DNA of 29,985 nt from a bacterium. GTDB taxonomy: Bacteria > Ratteibacteria > UBA8468 > B48-G9 > JAFGKM01. The position numbers and the translations under genes are program-made. The notes under the pieces are model-generated. The model was given only the letters and a program-made list of their open reading frames with translations, did no database searches and was not told the origin of the DNA. Numbering within the stretch: the stretch's first letter is position 1; each line of letters begins with the position of its first letter. Of this stretch, positions 15,087 to 23,500 are shown in pieces. The stretch lies in contig DAOOVW010000019.1 in assembly GCA_035370465.1 (NCBI GenBank), positions 1-29,985 of the forward strand. Direction: 5' to 3'.

Positions 15087-16847
15087 TTATATTTCTAAAA
15101 GGATTGAAGAATGTTTTTGTAAAGAGATATTCTTTAATTTAGTTCTTTTCCCTGTCCAGAATTCTATACCTTCTTCTGGTATATCCATATTCTTACTTAT
15201 TTCTGCAAAATCCATAATTTCATCTTCCCAGTTAAAAATACCAATTATTTTTTCTTTTTTATTCATCCATATACGAGGTGGTTTGTTGTAGAAAAGGTCT
15301 ATCGGAATTGCAGAATTATTAAGTGGGTAAATTATTTTTTCAAGAATTTTAATTCCATTTTTGTTTAATCTATAAATAGAATCGCTTAAAAATATTGAGC
15401 CACCAGAAAGATATATAAGAGAAAGGTATGTTTTAAGTTCGGTAAGATTACACTCATCTCCACTAAGCCAGTAATCATTTTCAGAAATAAATTTTCTTTT
15501 TACATAAATTCTATTTAAATGCTTATCATCTGTTGTTTCATTACATCTTATTATTGCAAAATCAGGGTCGTTTATCCATAATTTTTTATTCATCCAGTAT
15601 TGAGAAGATATTTGTATGGCATTTCTCTTAATATGTCCCCAAAAATTATGTATATCTTCTGTAATTCTTGTACTATCTGCCAGTCCAATTACACTTTCTA
15701 AAGGAGCACCACAGGCAAGAAGATGACTTTCTTCTCCTATTGCCTGTCTTATTGTTTTAATTCCTTCCCTGATTGCTCCTATTTTTCCTTTTGTATTATC
15801 TTTAAAACATGATGGAATATTTAATGGCTGATTTAGAAAATCTATTTTGAAAAATGAAAACCCAGATTCTTTCATTTTTCTAAATGTTTCAAATAGAAAT
15901 TTATGAACTTCTGGTAAAGTTAAATCAAAAATAACCATGGGTCCATAAAGTTTAACTATATATGAAGGGACAAATAATTCCTGTCTATATCTTGCAAGTG
16001 TTGTATATATGCTGGATAAAAACGGTGCAGTCCATATTCCAGGAATAAAACCATATTTTTTTATCTCGTCTGCTATCTCTTTTAAATCTGATGGGAATTT
16101 ACGGTTAGGTATCCAATTTCCCCACTCTTCTTCCCATCCATTATCTATTACTATATATTTAACTTTATCCTTTAAGGCAGAATTTTTTATTGCCTTCATT
16201 TCTTTTTTTAAATCATCCATTGTAATTGCACAACTATAATAATCCCAGGAATTCCACCCAATTGGTATTTCTGCCTCTTTCTTCCCGAATTTGCTTAAAT
16301 ATGTCCCATAATTTTCAATTAAATCAAATGGATTATTATTTTGTCCATAGATAATACTTATTTCTTCTATCTTTATATATCTATTCATATCCAGAATAAT
16401 TTTAAATTCATAATTATCATCAATCCTGAAAATACAAACATCTTCTGGAAGTGATGCAAGGCCAAAAATAATAGAGTTTTTTTCATTTACAATTAAAATG
16501 CAAATATGTGAATCAACTGGTAAATTTTTTTTATCTAATTTGAATAGACCACCGGGCAAAGATAAATCAAAAGGTAATACCATTACTTTTGATTCTTTAT
16601 TTAAAAATTTATTTTCTTTTTCTTCTTTAACTTTTAGAACTATTTTTTTGACAAATCTATCTTTTGCTTTTATTTTAAAATTCATCTTTCTAAATGGGCC
16701 TTCGTTTTTAAAGTTAAATGATAAACAATAATTTTTATCAGAGGAATAATAAATATTATTTTCTATTTTAAAATTCTTAAATATCCTTTTTTCTTTTTCT
16801 TCTTCAATTGTAATTTCTTCTATTATAAAATTTGTTTTCTCTTCCAT
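15087..16847 (-). CDS. Alpha-galactosidase-like glycoside hydrolase (GH36/GH27 clan)
   Basis: This is a 586-residue cytoplasmic protein with no signal peptide. An N-terminal beta-sandwich (about 1-190) precedes a (beta/alpha)8 barrel. The barrel shows GWNSWDYYSC, YIVIDNGWEEEWGNW, GIWTAPFL, the nucleophile motif FFKIDFLN (Asp336) and TRITEDIHNFW with the likely acid/base Asp398. A C-terminal beta domain closes the chain. The clan mostly cleaves alpha-galactosides; exact substrate is open. It has a GGAGG ribosome-binding site very close to the ATG. It is convergent with pnp (21 bases between stops) and has no sugar transport or other glycosidase genes beside it. Confidence 0.82.
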   Translation of the reverse strand: MEEKTNFIIEEITIEEEKEKRIFKNFKIENNIYYSSDKNYCLSFNFKNEGPFRKMNFKIKAKDRFVKKIVLKVKEEKENKFLNKESKVMVLPFDLSLPGGLFKLDKKNLPVDSHICILIVNEKNSIIFGLASLPEDVCIFRIDDNYEFKIILDMNRYIKIEEISIIYGQNNNPFDLIENYGTYLSKFGKKEAEIPIGWNSWDYYSCAITMDDLKKEMKAIKNSALKDKVKYIVIDNGWEEEWGNWIPNRKFPSDLKEIADEIKKYGFIPGIWTAPFLSSIYTTLARYRQELFVPSYIVKLYGPMVIFDLTLPEVHKFLFETFRKMKESGFSFFKIDFLNQPLNIPSCFKDNTKGKIGAIREGIKTIRQAIGEESHLLACGAPLESVIGLADSTRITEDIHNFWGHIKRNAIQISSQYWMNKKLWINDPDFAIIRCNETTDDKHLNRIYVKRKFISENDYWLSGDECNLTELKTYLSLIYLSGGSIFLSDSIYRLNKNGIKILEKIIYPLNNSAIPIDLFYNKPPRIWMNKKEKIIGIFNWEDEIMDFAEISKNMDIPEEGIEFWTGKRTKLKNISLQKHSSILLEI

Positions 16848-17096
16848 TTTCCTCCATTATAAAATACTTTTGAAATTTTTAGTTAATTATTTATCTAATT
16901 TCTCTTCTTACCTGTTATATTTTAAGTAATAAAAGAGAAATTTTGTAATTTATGATAATATATTTTTACATTTTATAAAAGCATTACAATTTTTAAGAAA
17001 TGCCGAGAACTTGAAATAATAAGGAAAAAGAAGTAAAATTGTCTAATATTAAGGATGTTTTTCTTGTCTTCAAAAAAGAATAAAGGATATATAAAA
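16848..17096. other. Divergent intergenic region
   Basis: This AT-rich spacer of about 250 bases lies between the glycosidase (-) and the radical SAM gene (+). The only structure I can support is the + strand promoter at 17011-17039. On the - strand a TATAAT at 16861-16856 abuts the glycosidase ribosome-binding site, too close to the ATG to be convincing. Confidence 0.4.
17011..17039 (+). promoter_or_regulatory. Probable promoter of the radical SAM gene
   Basis: TTGAAA at 17011-17016 and TAAAAT at 17034-17039 have a 17-bp spacer. A ribosome-binding site, AAAGGA at 17082-17087, precedes the ATG at 17097. Confidence 0.55.
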
Positions 17097-18044
17097 ATGG
17101 AAAGAATTGTTTTTGGTCCTGTTCCATCAAGACGATTAGGTCAGAGTTTGGGAATTAACAATATTCCTCCGAAAATTTGCAGTTATTCATGTGTTTATTG
17201 TCAGGTTGGAAAAACAAAGAATTTTTCAATTGAAAGGGAAAATTTTTATAAAGTTAAAGAAATTGTTGAAAATGTAGAAAAGAGATTAAATGAAATAAGA
17301 AAAAGAGGAGAGAAGGTTGATTACCTTTCTTTTGTTCCTGATGGAGAACCAACACTTGATGTAAATTTAGGAGAAGAAATTTCTCAACTAAAAAAGTTCA
17401 AAATAAAAATTGCAGTTATAACAAATTCTTCCTTGTTATGGAAAGATGATGTAAGAAAGGATATTGGAAAAGCAGATTGGGTAAGCTGTAAAATTGATGC
17501 TGTAAGTGAAAATATCTGGGAAAAAGTTAATAGACCAATTACTGGACTTGATGTGAAAGTGATAAAAAAAGGAATAGTTCTATTTTCAAATGAATATAAT
17601 GGTAAATTGGTAACAGAAACAATGCTTGTAAAAGGAATAAATGATAGCAAAGAAGAGATAGAAAAAATAAGTGAATTTTTAAAGAAAGTAAAACCTGATA
17701 TTTGCTATATTTCAGTTCCTACAAGACCTCCCGCTGAAAAATGGGTTGGTGTTCCAGAAGCAGAAAATATAAACATTGCATATCAAATTTTCAAAAAGAA
17801 GGACTTAAATGTTGAGATTTTAACAGGAATTGGTGGCAATACATTTGGCTTTACAGGAAAAATTAAAGAAGATATTTTAGGAACAACATCTGTTCATCCT
17901 ATGACAGAACAACAAATTGAAAAACTTTTAGAAAAGTCAGGTGAAAAATGGGAAGTTGTTGAAAATCTTTTAAAAGAAGGTTTTTTGAGAGAAGTTGAAT
18001 TTGATGGGAGAAAGTATTTTTTAAGAAATTTTCAAAAGGAATAA
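17097..18044 (+). CDS. Radical SAM protein (COG0731-type)
   Basis: This 315-residue iron-sulfur protein has the radical SAM cluster motif CSYSCVYC (Cys28, Cys32, Cys35). It also has the GPVPSRRLGQSLGIN N terminus that marks the COG0731 group, FVPDGEPTLD, and ETMLVKGIND. Residues about 260-315 look like a small winged-helix domain (TEQQIEKLLEKSGEKWEVV). The reaction is not established for this group, although it is distantly related to wybutosine-type tRNA enzymes. The start at 17097 is chosen for its match to the family N terminus and its ribosome-binding site; the frame is open back to 17055. Confidence 0.88.
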   Translation: MERIVFGPVPSRRLGQSLGINNIPPKICSYSCVYCQVGKTKNFSIERENFYKVKEIVENVEKRLNEIRKRGEKVDYLSFVPDGEPTLDVNLGEEISQLKKFKIKIAVITNSSLLWKDDVRKDIGKADWVSCKIDAVSENIWEKVNRPITGLDVKVIKKGIVLFSNEYNGKLVTETMLVKGINDSKEEIEKISEFLKKVKPDICYISVPTRPPAEKWVGVPEAENINIAYQIFKKKDLNVEILTGIGGNTFGFTGKIKEDILGTTSVHPMTEQQIEKLLEKSGEKWEVVENLLKEGFLREVEFDGRKYFLRNFQKE

Positions 18045-18094
18045 AAATAAGCGAAAATATCCAGGTGTTCTCTTCCCGAAACTTTTAAATATTA

Positions 18095-18700
18095 TCATTG
18101 AGAATTTGATGGAAAGTGGGGAAGAATTTTAGTTGGGCATTCTTTCTTTATCTTCTCAAAATATCCAATATAATACTCTGCACATTTAGGTGACTCAATT
18201 ATTACTGATGTTTCATTATTTTTTTCAAGAGCAGAATATGACCAGTTAGTACTTCCAATTATTACATATTTTTCATCAATTATTAGAAGTTTAGAATGAG
18301 TTTTTATTTCAGGGGAATCTAAATGTACAGTAATACCATTTTTTGCTAATATACTACCTGTTTTTAAATTTTCTGTTTTTAAATGTTCATCATATTTTGA
18401 GTCAGATTGTTCTAAAATAATTTCAATTTTTATGTTTTCTTTTTTCTTATTAATAAGTGCATTTATAATTTGATTTGATGGACTTTCAGGATATTCTGGA
18501 TAATAACTTGCTAAATACATAATTATATAAATTGATTTTTTAGCATTTTTTATTTTATCAAGAACAGAAGGAAAATATTCTCTATTATTAATAGGAGTGA
18601 TTTTAGTTTCAAATATTTCATTCCCTTGAATTGAATAAATAGGAAAGGAGAAAAACAAAGTTATAAAAAAGATAAAAGTTGCTATAAATTTTTTCACCAT
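18095..18700 (-). CDS. Exported phospholipase D-like nuclease
   Basis: This 201-residue protein begins with a signal peptide (KKFIATFIFFITLFFSFP, ending about residue 24). It carries a single HKD motif, His135-x-Lys137-x4-Asp142 in THSKLLIIDEKYVIIGSTNWS. Single-HKD proteins of this size, such as the Nuc endonuclease, act as dimers on nucleic acids or phospholipids in the periplasm. LDKIKNAKKSIYIIMY and GITVHLDS also fit the family. There is no clear Shine-Dalgarno sequence; a GC-rich hairpin lies just upstream. It converges with the radical SAM gene. Confidence 0.85.
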   Translation of the reverse strand: MVKKFIATFIFFITLFFSFPIYSIQGNEIFETKITPINNREYFPSVLDKIKNAKKSIYIIMYLASYYPEYPESPSNQIINALINKKKENIKIEIILEQSDSKYDEHLKTENLKTGSILAKNGITVHLDSPEIKTHSKLLIIDEKYVIIGSTNWSYSALEKNNETSVIIESPKCAEYYIGYFEKIKKECPTKILPHFPSNSQ

Positions 18701-18819
18701 TTTATATAACCGCGGGGGTTAAATTTACGCGGTTAGAATAATTTTTACAACTATATTATATATTATTTACCGCAAGTCATCAAAAGGGAAAAAAGGGTGG
18801 AGGTTTTGCGGTCTACTTT
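18701..18819. promoter_or_regulatory. GC-rich inverted repeat and possible promoter upstream of the PLD gene
   Basis: aaccgcg (18708-18714) and cgcggtt (18728-18734) form an inverted repeat with a 13-base middle, rich in G+C against an AT background. Read on the - strand, TTGTAA-17 bp-TAAATT places a -10 box between the two arms, as expected for an operator. The rest, up to the palindromic repeat at 18820, shows nothing recognisable. Confidence 0.35.
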
Positions 18820-18840
18820 CCTCCAGACCAAGTATGGAGG
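18820..18840. repeat. Palindromic element, copy 2
   Basis: cctcca and tggagg flank a 9-base middle. Positions 18821-18839 match 3881-3899 except for two bases in the middle. It coincides with the 5' edge of the ATPase remnant. Confidence 0.7.
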
Positions 18841-18849
18841 ACTGTCTTG

Positions 18850-19064
18850 TTATGGGGTCAGGTAGAGGAATAAAATTGGGAAGAAAAACAATTTCTATAA
18901 TTAAACAAAATTTAACTTTTTCATTAGGATTTAATTTTTTTATGTTTATTTTTGCAAGTTTGGCAATTATAAATATGATAGGGGGTGCTTTATTTCATCA
19001 AGTTAGTTCTTTAACTGTTATCTTAAATTCAATGAGATTATTGGTAATTTCTTCTGAAAAATAA
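18850..19064 (+). pseudogene. C-terminal remnant of a heavy-metal P-type ATPase
   Basis: About 65 codons read IKLGRKTISIIKQNLTFSLG, then a hydrophobic segment and GGALFHQVSSLTVILNSMRLL. These match the last two membrane helices of P1B-type metal ATPases (family pattern: R.T...I.QN and H..SS..V.LNS.RL). All catalytic parts (DKTGT, TGD, CPC) are missing, and the similarity begins just after the palindromic element at 18820-18840. The frame is open from an ATG at 18834, but that start has no ribosome-binding site and the first codons are not ATPase-like. A dead fragment is the best reading. Confidence 0.75.
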
Positions 19065-19079
19065 AGTCATAAAATTTTT

Positions 19080-19412
19080 TTAGTCATTATTTCCTATTTC
19101 TTCTTTAATCCACTTTAAATATTCTTTGCTTCCTTTATGAATTTTAAAAGAAATTATTTCCGGGATTTTATAAGGATGATTTTCTTTTATAATTTTTTCT
19201 ATTTTTTTATACATTTCCTCCTTTGTTTTTATAAATAAAAGAATTTCTTTTCCTTTCTCAATTTTCCCTTCCCACCAGTAATAACTTTCAATATTTTCAA
19301 TTATCTGAATACATACTGCAACTCTCTTTTTAAGCAGAATATTAGCAAGTAATTTAGCATCTTTTTTCCTCTCAAAAGTTGTTATAATTTGTATAAAATT
19401 ATTTTTTCCCAT
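19080..19412 (-). CDS. cutA: CutA1 divalent-ion tolerance protein
   Basis: This is a 110-residue trimeric, ferredoxin-like small protein. ITTFERKKDAKLLANILLKKRVAVCIQI, SYYWWEGKIEKGKEILLFIKT and HPYKIPEII follow the CutA1 pattern closely. The family is named for copper tolerance in E. coli, though its biochemical role is uncertain. It lies 19 bases after the DUF1232 gene and next to a metal-ATPase remnant on the opposite strand, which may hint at a former metal-homeostasis locus. Confidence 0.93.
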   Translation of the reverse strand: MGKNNFIQIITTFERKKDAKLLANILLKKRVAVCIQIIENIESYYWWEGKIEKGKEILLFIKTKEEMYKKIEKIIKENHPYKIPEIISFKIHKGSKEYLKWIKEEIGNND

Positions 19413-19431
19413 TTTTAACTCAAATTTTTTA

Positions 19432-19821
19432 TTATTTCTTTATAATTCCTGAAATAAATTTTATAATAACAAAAATTATAAAAATCCATATTAAAACAAT
19501 TATAGTTCCAGCAGTCCATCTTAATTTTTTGCTTATATCCTCAGAAATTGCCCTTTCTTTACATTCTTTCCAGACATATTCAGGTATCATTTTTATTGAA
19601 AAGTACACTCCTATTGAAAGGATAACTATATCATCAAGATATCCAACAACAGGTATAAATTCAGGAATTAAATCCAATGGACTTAAAATATATCCTACAA
19701 TACAAACAATAAAAAGTTTTGCATATAATGGAACTCTTGGGTCTCTATATGCAAGATAAAGAGCATGAGTATCTCTTTTTAAAATTTCTGTCTTCCCTTT
19801 CAAAAAAGAAGTTATTTTCAT
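19432..19821 (-). CDS. DUF1232 (YkvA family) membrane protein
   Basis: This 129-residue protein has the DUF1232 core YRDPRVPLYAKLFIVCIVGYILSPLDLIPEFIPVVGYLDD (residues about 25-65; key part SPLDLIPEFIPVVGYLDD). A C-terminal membrane segment spans about 102-125. Function of the family is unknown. No Shine-Dalgarno sequence is visible before the ATG; 64 bases separate it from vanW. Confidence 0.9.
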   Translation of the reverse strand: MKITSFLKGKTEILKRDTHALYLAYRDPRVPLYAKLFIVCIVGYILSPLDLIPEFIPVVGYLDDIVILSIGVYFSIKMIPEYVWKECKERAISEDISKKLRWTAGTIIVLIWIFIIFVIIKFISGIIKK

Positions 19822-19885
19822 TTTTTATTTAATTATAAAAGTTCTAAAATTTTTTTTGTTCTTCAATACCATATTTGACTTTAAT

Positions 19886-20557
19886 TTACTCAGGAATTAA
19901 ATATTTATCTCTTGAAACAATCTCTGAAAAAAGTTCTTTGCCAGAAGAAAAAACAGTTCTGGTAGTTGTAGTAAGTAAAAATTGTTCCTGTTTTATTGTT
20001 TTTGCAACATATACTTTTATCTCACGGACTTTTGGTTTTGTTCCCAATATTGTTATTTTTAAACTATTTCCTTCTACTTCAGATTTTATCATAAGATTGC
20101 AGGTATAAGGGTTATAAAATTTCAGGTCAATTCCTTCGTCAATTGAAACTGTTGCATCAAGACCGGGTGGAATATATGAAACTAATTTTGAGTGTGGTTT
20201 TCTTTCAAATATGGAAAGACCAGCATAAAGAACAGCAGCATAAAGAGTTGATGAAACCTGACATAATCCACCTCCAAGTCCTAAAACTCTCTTGTCACCA
20301 ATAAGAGTAGATGCTGTTCCAAGTTCACCATCAGAAATTTTCTCTGTAATTTCATTATTAAATGAAAATATAACCCTGGGAAAAAGAATTTTTCCATCAA
20401 GATATTTTGCACCTGTTTCTATATTATTTCCTCTTTCATCAATGTTTTGTTGAAAATAAGTTGTGTAAGAAGACCATTTATATTTGAACTGGTCAGCCAT
20501 ACAAATAGAATTCAAAAAAATTAAAATAAAAACTATTTTTATATAATTTTTTATCAT
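19886..20557 (-). CDS. Exported VanW family protein
   Basis: This 223-residue protein has a signal peptide (KIVFILIFLNSICMA, cleavage about residue 21) and a VanW domain: LGLGGGLCQVSSTLYAAVLYAGLSIFERKPHS, with PPGLDATVS and DLKFYNPY. VanW proteins occur in some vancomycin-resistance clusters and beside peptidoglycan-binding domains; their reaction is not defined. This one has only the VanW core, without the usual peptidoglycan-binding extension. Its ATG overlaps the A2M stop by 4 bases (ATGA), so the two are coupled. Confidence 0.9.
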   Translation of the reverse strand: MIKNYIKIVFILIFLNSICMADQFKYKWSSYTTYFQQNIDERGNNIETGAKYLDGKILFPRVIFSFNNEITEKISDGELGTASTLIGDKRVLGLGGGLCQVSSTLYAAVLYAGLSIFERKPHSKLVSYIPPGLDATVSIDEGIDLKFYNPYTCNLMIKSEVEGNSLKITILGTKPKVREIKVYVAKTIKQEQFLLTTTTRTVFSSGKELFSEIVSRDKYLIPE

Positions 20558-23500
20558 TTTTCCTTAATTATTAAATTATTTCCCTGAGAATGTCCCCAGA
20601 TTTCTGGTAAATACATCAATTGTGCTTTTGTTGGAAGAATATTATATGAACCGGGAGTTTCTGCTCTTAAATAATAAACAATTGTTTTTTCTTTTGCTCC
20701 CCAGGAAGTTGTGAAAAAAACAATTTTTTCATCTCTTATTTCTCTTCTGCAATACCACCAATTATCTTCTGATAACTCATTAACAACTTCACATCCTGAT
20801 GGAATTGGGTCTTCTATCATTACATATTCATATTTTTCTCCACCCGAAATTTTTATTTCAACACGGATTTTTTCACCACTTTTAACTTCTCTATTGATAT
20901 CATCATAAACATAGATTCTATTCCCTTCTTTATCAATTGTTTCTCTTGATTTTATTTCAGTATATCTTCGTAATATCTTAAATCCGCCATCAAAAGGTGG
21001 AATAGAGATATCTTTTACAGAAAATTTAATTACATTAGAATAATAAAGATTACCCTGTCCTTTTTTCTCTATCTCTATTGAATTTATTTTTCCTATGCTC
21101 AGATTTTCTGTATTTATATCAATAGTTGTCATAAACTTCTTAATACTTTCTCTATCAATTTTTTCTTCTGCAATATTTTTTTTATTGACTGAAAGAATGA
21201 AAGTATAATCAGGTGATAACTCATCTGTAATCATAAGATAATTGGTGAAAGCAAAAAGACATATAGCAGTATCTTTCGTTGACATCCAGAGTCCTCCCTG
21301 CTTTTTCATAACAAGATACCTTATAATAAAAGGAATTTCTTCTCTTTTAGGATTTATTGCCAGTATTGCACATAATCCCCATGCAGTTGCTTCAATATTA
21401 TTATGAATCCAGGAATAATTTCCGTCTTCAACTGCCCAGTAATTAAGATATGTAGTAGGCTTTACAAGTTTGGTGCATAGTTCATCAAGTAAAGTATTTG
21501 CTCTTGTGTCTCCTCTTTCCTTTAAAATAAGGCATAATTGAGCAATGGTATAGGAATTTAGTTTATCTCTGTTATTATAAATTTCTTCAACAACTGGTAA
21601 GCTGTTTTCACCAGTATATGTTAGAACATAAAGTATAAATTCTTTCTGATTGTAGTCATTTACAGTATTAAGCATATTTTTCAAGCATTCTTTTCCTCTT
21701 TGGTATCTATCCTCATTTACAATATATCCTGATTTTTTGGCATGAGTTAATCCAAATATCACATATCCAGTTATATATGGATTGCTTATATCGTTTTGCC
21801 ACCACCCCCATCCTCCATCTTCATTCTGGTAGTTATAAAGTTTAATCAATCCATCACTTACTTTTTTAGGCAATTCTTTTAACATTTGTTCAAATTTTAT
21901 TCTATCAGATGCAAGAAAATAAAGGTCATATGATTTAATTTTTGTAAGTGTATCTGCAACCTGAATAGCAGGGAGAAAACCATTGAGTGTTTGTTCAATA
22001 CATCCATATGGATATTTTGAAAGTGCTTCAAGAGAAGTGAACATACCAGAAACAAGAGAGGGATAAATATAAGACCTTATGTCAATTGAAGAAGGAATTG
22101 TTCCAATGGGTAAATAAAATGTATCAACTCTAACATCATCACACTGACCTGCAAATACATATCTTTCATCTGTACCATATAAAAAAACAGGTATTTTAAG
22201 TTCCATACCATCAGAAAATTCAGATGATTTTGCATAGAGTGTAATTATTACCTGTTTAACTGAATTTACTTTCACTTTCCAGTCAACTCTTGCGGATTTA
22301 CCAGATGGTAATTCAATTATTTTTTCTGTTTCGTCAAGAATATCAAGTCCTTCTGCATGTATTTTTGTATAAATTTTTTGTTGACTTCCAGTATAATTAT
22401 GTATAACTCCTGAAATTAAAAGTCGGTCATTTTCAACAAAAAATCTTGGTGTTATCAAATTTGCCATAAGTGGTTTTGCAGTTGTAATATTATTTTTTCC
22501 TGTACCAACTTTTGTATCATCAGTAACAGAACGAATTGTAGTTCTCCATGTTGTAAGGTTATCTGGAAGTTCAACTTCAATTTTTCCTATACCATTTTCA
22601 TCTGTTAATGCAAGAGGTAACCAGAAGGCAGTATCTTTAAAGTTTTTTCTTATATCCTGCTGTGCAAAGTCCTTTCCAGCACCGCCATAATACCATCTGT
22701 AAAAAGAATATCCAGTTATAACATTATTTCCTTTCAAACCATAAAAAAAGTCCTCTATTTCTGGTACAAGTTCGTTTGAAATTGAATAAATCGCTTCATC
22801 AACCACTCCCATTGAAAATTCAGCAGAAACAGGATTTCCTGTATTATCTTTTATTTTAATCAGATATTTTGCTTTTTCTCCTGGTTGGTATTTTGGTTTA
22901 TCAGAAGTTATTTCAACATTAAGAAATTTATCATCACAGGATACAACGAGAGATTTGCTTGAATACAGAAAACTTTTGTTCCTTACAGCGCAGATTGTAA
23001 TGTAAATATTTGGAATGAATTCATATTTAATTGGAAGTTCTAACAAAACAGAATTTCCATTCATTTTAATTACTCTATTTTCAAAAATTTCATAGCCCTC
23101 AATTGTATAAAGAATTGTTAAATCACTATAAGAGGAGTTTATAAGAATTTTTGCAGTTTCTCCTGGCTTATATTTTTTCTTATCAGATACAATTTCAAGT
23201 TCTTTTTTACCATACCATTGAGAATAATAATCTCTGCCAGTTATCCAAACATATTTTGTTGCAGAGATGATATTATTATATTCATCAATTCCCTGAACAA
23301 TAATTTTTATGTACCCTGTTATACCTGGTTTTATATTGAAAGTTGTTTTCGCATTGTTAAGAATAACATTTTTTGAAATAATATTATTATAACTCCATCT
23401 TCTTTTGTTCTTATCATACTTTTCCTGACTGACTATTAGTTTTAATTGTTTTTTCCCTTTGAATTCTCGCCCATCATAATATTTTATTGAAAGGTAAACA

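Noticed and set aside
15060..15090. Intrinsic terminator between pnp and the glycosidase
   Set aside because: Only 21 bases separate the stops and I could find no stem of useful length there.
18834..18849. ATG at 18834 as the start of a real small membrane protein
   Set aside because: It lies inside the palindromic repeat, lacks a ribosome-binding site, and what follows is only the tail of a P-type ATPase.
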